DNA from: an uncultured Clostridia bacterium
GTDB taxonomy: Bacteria; Bacillota; Clostridia; Oscillospirales; Oscillospiraceae
Direction of reading: 5' to 3'
Length of the DNA: 64,000 bases
Assembly: GCA_930990965.1 (NCBI GenBank)
Contig: CAKNRQ010000001.1
Span: 62,001-126,000, forward strand
Each line of letters starts with the position of its first letter. The stretch's first letter is position 1. Shown here piece by piece: positions 60,733 through 64,000 of this stretch. The position numbers were made by a program, and so were the translations under genes. Below the pieces are notes generated by a model. That model was not told the origin of the DNA. It did no database searches and saw only the letters and a program-made list of their open reading frames with translations.

Positions 60733-61734
60733 CTACACCTCCAAAGTTGCGAATGCGTTGAGTTCTGCACCCGCAGTGTTACCCGCCAGGTACTCATAAT
60801 AGGCCTGAGAGCCTATCATCGCCGCGTTGTCGCCGCACAATTTGAGTGGAGGTATGTAAAGCTTTGCCCCGGCGGCCTGTGCCGCCTCGGTGAAGTCACG
60901 GCGAATGCGCGAATTGGCGGCAACGCCTCCAGCCACCGCCAGCTTGTCGTAGCCAAGCATCTTTAGTGCCGACATAGTGCGCGGAACCAGGCTCTCACTT
61001 ACAGCCCTGGTAAAGCTTGCGGCCAGGGAAGGTCTGTCCAGCTCCTCGCCGCGCTGCTCAGCGCTGTGCGCCAGGTTTATCACAGCGGTCTTCAAACCGG
61101 AAAAGCTCATATCCAGCGGGTTCCCTTCCACGTGCGAGACGGGCATGTGGTATTTTGTATCGTCCCCAGTCTGGGAGAGGTCATCGAGCGGCTTCCCTCC
61201 CGGGTACGGCAAGCCCAGCACTCGGGCCGTCTTATCGAAGCACTCCCCCGCCGCGTCATCCCTCGTGGAGCCCAGGACGCGGATGTCCGTGTAGTCTCTC
61301 ACGTCGGCTATGAGCGTGTTGCCTCCGGAAATAGCGAGGCACAAAAACGGCGGTTCAAGTTCCGGAAAGGCCAGATAGTTTGCCGCAATGTGGCCGCGTA
61401 TATGGTGTACCGGTATCAGCGGCACGCCCAGGCCGTAGGCCAGACTCTTGGCAAAGTTTACGCCCACCAGCAGCGCGCCGATGAGTCCGGGTGCATAAGT
61501 CACGGCCACGGCGTCTATGTCTTTGCGTGTCAAGCCTGTCACTGCCAGCGCACGGTCGGCGAGCTGGTATATGACCTCTATGTGGCTGCGGGAAGCTATT
61601 TCCGGCACTACGCCGCCATAAACAGCGTGCAGGTCGGCCTGCGAAAAGACCTGATCCGTGAGCACCTCGCGTCCGTCGCGCACCAGCGCTACGGCAGTCT
61701 CATCGCAAGAAGATTCAACGGAAAGTATAATCAT
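60733..61734 (-). CDS. tsaD: tRNA N6-threonylcarbamoyladenosine transferase subunit
   Basis: 333 residues: ILSVESSCDETAVALV start, VHHIRGHIAANY with the metal His pair, SGGNTLIADVRDY and AVAGGVAANSRIR. TsaD transfers the threonylcarbamoyl group to A37 of tRNAs. It overlaps rimI by four bases (ATGA). Confidence 0.97.
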   Translation of the reverse strand: MIILSVESSCDETAVALVRDGREVLTDQVFSQADLHAVYGGVVPEIASRSHIEVIYQLADRALAVTGLTRKDIDAVAVTYAPGLIGALLVGVNFAKSLAYGLGVPLIPVHHIRGHIAANYLAFPELEPPFLCLAISGGNTLIADVRDYTDIRVLGSTRDDAAGECFDKTARVLGLPYPGGKPLDDLSQTGDDTKYHMPVSHVEGNPLDMSFSGLKTAVINLAHSAEQRGEELDRPSLAASFTRAVSESLVPRTMSALKMLGYDKLAVAGGVAANSRIRRDFTEAAQAAGAKLYIPPLKLCGDNAAMIGSQAYYEYLAGNTAGAELNAFATLEV

Positions 61735-62183
61735 CTCTCTACCTCTTTTAAATACAGTGTCATTATCACGGCGTCCTCTGCCGGTTTTTCGTAGTAACCC
61801 GGCCGGACACCCACATCGTTAAAACCCATTTTCGCATAGACTGAATGGGCCGCTGCGTTTGACGCTCTGACTTCCAGGGTAATAAAACTCAAATCCAGCT
61901 CCCGCGCTCTCTCGGTAACCGAATTAATAAGCGCCGAAGCCACACCGCGCCGGCGGTACTCTGCCGAGGTGCAGACGTTCGTGACATAGCCCTCGTCAAG
62001 CACCCAGTATAAGCCCATGTACCCAGCTGGTCGCCCGTCAAGCTGTGCCACCAGCAGCAGCTTGTTCTCTCCAGACATCTGCCCCTCAAGCTGTTCCCGA
62101 GTCCAAGGCAGGGAAAAGCTTTCCTCTTCCAGTTTACACAACCAGTCAAGATCGTCCGGCAGCGCTGGTCGTATTTCAATCAT
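61731..62183 (-). CDS. rimI: Ribosomal-protein-S18-alanine N-acetyltransferase (RimI)
   Basis: 150 residues from the ATG at 62183, which is 9 bases after a GGGG-rich ribosome site; an ATG at 62192 in frame lies too close. It has the GNAT motif VTNVCTSAEYRRRGVASAL and ASNAAAHSVYAKMGF, typical of RimI. rimI and tsaD are a usual pair. The partner gene tsaB is not seen next to it. Confidence 0.9.
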   Translation of the reverse strand: MIEIRPALPDDLDWLCKLEEESFSLPWTREQLEGQMSGENKLLLVAQLDGRPAGYMGLYWVLDEGYVTNVCTSAEYRRRGVASALINSVTERARELDLSFITLEVRASNAAAHSVYAKMGFNDVGVRPGYYEKPAEDAVIMTLYLKEVER

Positions 62184-62997
62184 AGTCTTCATCCCCGCTC
62201 ATCAGTTCTGTCACAAGCAGGTTAATATTCGTGGCCATGTTGTCGGCCAACCGGTTCCAGCCGCCCTGTGTATCTATTTTGGGGGCGCGCAGGTCCTCCT
62301 GCCCAAGACACATTATCTTTTCTGACAGATCCGGCCAACGTGCTGAGAGCGTATCGCACAACTCCAGTGTCATGCACATCACCACGTCATAGGCAGCACA
62401 AAGCTCGCGCGAAACCTCGAGCGGCGCACCGTGTACCGTCATTTCCACGTCATATCGTGCCGTCGCCCTGGCGGCTTTAATGTTTAGAGCTCCTACTCTC
62501 ATGCTGGCGCAGGCAGAAGACATATCGTCAAGTCTGTTGTCCTTTGCCGCTGACAGAAACATGCAGCTAGCCATCTCGGCGAGCCCGGAGCCATCTTCGT
62601 CTACGAAGAGTATATTGCTGACTTCCAGGGGTTCCTCCCCGGAGTCCAGGCCGGAGAGCAGCTCCGCAACATGCTGCTCGTCCCACTTTTCCAGGCTCCT
62701 GTCCAAGGCCAGGCTCTCTATGTGGTGGGTGAGCTCGTGCTTAAGCGTGCGTATCAGCTCGTCGCGGCACTTCTCATATGAGGCGTTGGGGTATTTGCGC
62801 CGAAAAGAGCCGTAATATATCTCCACATACCGGCCCATCTGATTTACGTTGTACGTCCCCATAATGAGCAGGCCGTGCTCATCGGTACGGCTCTGTCTCA
62901 GCAGGTTTACACCACCATTGAGCTTGTCAAATATCTCTTCCGGCAGCGCGTCCACCGCTTCGTCAAGCACGCGCCCGGCTTCGTCATAACTTATCAT
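62176..62997 (-). CDS. Zincin-like metallopeptidase fused to a dead LMW-phosphatase domain
   Basis: 273 residues. Residues 1-115 form a small metallopeptidase domain with LKHELTHHIESLA (HExxH). Residues about 125-270 align by eye with low-molecular-weight tyrosine phosphatases: ILFV at the start, then AEMAS in place of the PMAEA stretch, AYDVVMCMT and WPDLSEKIMCLG. However, the catalytic loop C-x5-R is replaced by DEDGSGLAE, with no Cys or Arg. The phosphatase half should be inactive. The gene overlaps rimI and follows polA by one base. Confidence 0.75.
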   Translation of the reverse strand: MISYDEAGRVLDEAVDALPEEIFDKLNGGVNLLRQSRTDEHGLLIMGTYNVNQMGRYVEIYYGSFRRKYPNASYEKCRDELIRTLKHELTHHIESLALDRSLEKWDEQHVAELLSGLDSGEEPLEVSNILFVDEDGSGLAEMASCMFLSAAKDNRLDDMSSACASMRVGALNIKAARATARYDVEMTVHGAPLEVSRELCAAYDVVMCMTLELCDTLSARWPDLSEKIMCLGQEDLRAPKIDTQGGWNRLADNMATNINLLVTELMSGDEDYD

Positions 62998-62998
62998 A

Positions 62999-64000
62999 TC
63001 AGTGTGCCTCCGACCAAGAGTGTCCGGTTTTGGCCTCTGCCGTCAGCGGTACAGAGAGGCTGACAGCGCCCTCCATCTCCTCTTCCAGCAGTTTGGCCAC
63101 ACGCCCGGCCTCTTCCTCCGGGCACTCGGCTATGAGCTCGTCGTGTACCTGGAGTATCAGCCGTGCCGGCAGTCCCTCAGCTTTCAACCTGCGGTAGACG
63201 TTTACCATTGCCAGCTTCATTATATCCGCGGCCGTGCCCTGAATCGGCATATTTCTCGCCACACGCTCGCCAAAATTGCGAGTATTCCGGTTTGAGCTCT
63301 TGAGCTCCGGCATTGGCCGGCGGCGCCCAAAGAGAGTGGAAACATAGCCGTTTTCTTTCGCCTCGGCTATGACCCGCTCCATGTACTCGCGCACTCCGTG
63401 GTATTTTTCCAGGTATGCGTCGATGTAGGCCTGCGCCTCGCGCGGGCGCACACCGATATCCTGAGCCAGCGAGAAGGCCGAGATGCCGTATACTATGCCG
63501 AAGTTGACGGCCTTGGCATGGCTGCGCATCTGCGGCGTGACCTCGTCGAGAGGTATGCCGAACACCTGCGAGGCTGTGACAGCGTGTATGTCTTCCCCTG
63601 TGAGGAAGGCATTTTTCATAGTCTCATCCCCGGAGATGTGAGCGAGCAGACGGAGTTCAATTTGGCTGTAATCCGCGTCTACCAGGACGTGTCCCGGAGC
63701 AGCCACAAACATCTTGCGTATCTCACTGCCCAGCTCACGCCGCACGGGAATATTCTGCAGGTTGGGCTCAGTCGATGAGAGTCTGCCCGTAGCTGTGACG
63801 GTCATCTTGAAGTTCGTGTGAATGCGCCCGTCAGGGGAAATGACCTTCATGAGCCCGTCGGCGTAAGTGCTCTTGAGCTTGGTCAGCATGCGGTAGTCGA
63901 GTATATCCGTGATTATGGGGTGTTTACCGATAAGCTTTTCGAGCACATCGGCGTTGGTGCTCCACCCCGTCTTGGTCTTTTTCCCGGCAGGGAGCATCAG
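62999..64000 (-). CDS. polA: DNA polymerase I, C-terminal part (cut by window edge)
   Basis: At least 332 residues of the polymerase domain are present. Motif A DYSQIELRLLAHIS with the catalytic Asp, O-helix region KAVNFGIVYG, and motif C LQVHDELIAE are all intact. The 5' part lies beyond the window, so the exonuclease domains cannot be judged. It heads the operon with the metallopeptidase, rimI, tsaD and radC. Confidence 0.97.
   Translation of the reverse strand: MMLPAGKKTKTGWSTNADVLEKLIGKHPIITDILDYRMLTKLKSTYADGLMKVISPDGRIHTNFKMTVTATGRLSSTEPNLQNIPVRRELGSEIRKMFVAAPGHVLVDADYSQIELRLLAHISGDETMKNAFLTGEDIHAVTASQVFGIPLDEVTPQMRSHAKAVNFGIVYGISAFSLAQDIGVRPREAQAYIDAYLEKYHGVREYMERVIAEAKENGYVSTLFGRRRPMPELKSSNRNTRNFGERVARNMPIQGTAADIMKLAMVNVYRRLKAEGLPARLILQVHDELIAECPEEEAGRVAKLLEEEMEGAVSLSVPLTAEAKTGHSWSEAH

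Overview
This window looks like chromosomal DNA of a spore-forming, moderately GC-rich member of the Clostridia, probably a gut Oscillospirales-type organism. The pointers are spore genes (a CotJA-CotJB fusion with CotJC, and a CwlD-type amidase), TTG and GTG starts with strong GGAGG ribosome sites, sigma-A promoters of the form TTGACA-17-TATAAT, a chromosomal vanG-type cluster, an iron-sulfur serine dehydratase in two subunits, and a PPi-type phosphofructokinase. The taxonomic call is inference.

Layout. 1-2183 (minus): D-Ala-D-Ser vancomycin-resistance genes vanG, vanXY and vanT (vanT cut by the window edge). 2359-4633 (plus): an isoprenylcysteine-methyltransferase-like protein, an MtnA-like isomerase and a class II aldolase. 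4659-7563 (minus): an autoregulated XRE repressor followed by six divergent membrane paralogues that share a DER motif. 7763-13195 (plus): a broken AraC regulator, DUF2000, an aminotransferase, a CwlD-like amidase, radA and a GME-fold protein. 13182-24630: peptidoglycan salvage, with anmK on minus and then, on plus, a serine hydrolase, murQ, a NagZ-like glycosidase, a sugar ABC importer without its ATPase, two acyltransferases, a MurR-like regulator and an L-Ala-D/L-Glu epimerase. Together these could import and dismantle muropeptides to GlcNAc-6-P, lactate and L-Ala-L-Glu.

24632-26173: a decayed rolling-circle Rep gene beside a tyrosine recombinase. 26283-29576: a surface O-acetylation operon (DUF4358 lipoprotein, MBOAT, DHHW protein). 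29616-36055: an aldo/keto reductase, a LysR regulator, a full-length P1B-ATPase with its catalytic residues replaced, and divergently arranged fructose-bisphosphate aldolase and phosphofructokinase. 36128-38832 (minus): spore coat cotJ genes and sdaAB/sdaAA. 39072-46539: a BlaI/BlaR1 pair with a propeller-like ectodomain, a B3/4-domain protein, a biotin ligase, and an intact Zn/Cd ATPase with a separate HMA chaperone.

46697-54568: a GntR-controlled catabolic locus (2-hydroxyacid dehydrogenase, zinc alcohol dehydrogenase, split transketolase, TRAP transporter) of unknown substrate. 54745-55801: an ArsR regulator and a winged-helix-like protein. 55859-59259: a second BlaI/BlaR1 pair and an XRE regulator with a GxxAx pentad-repeat tail. 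59466-64000: tRNA-Thr(CGU), an AT-rich spacer carrying a DnaA-box-like sequence, and the tightly packed polA-metallopeptidase-rimI-tsaD-radC operon.

The strongest candidates for something undescribed are the pseudo-ATPase (31704-33647), the DER-motif membrane array with its triple operator (4659-7662), the zincin/dead-phosphatase fusion (62176-62997), the XRE pentad-repeat protein (58675-59259) and the TRAP/transketolase locus (47629-54568). No CRISPR array, rRNA gene or intact insertion sequence was seen.
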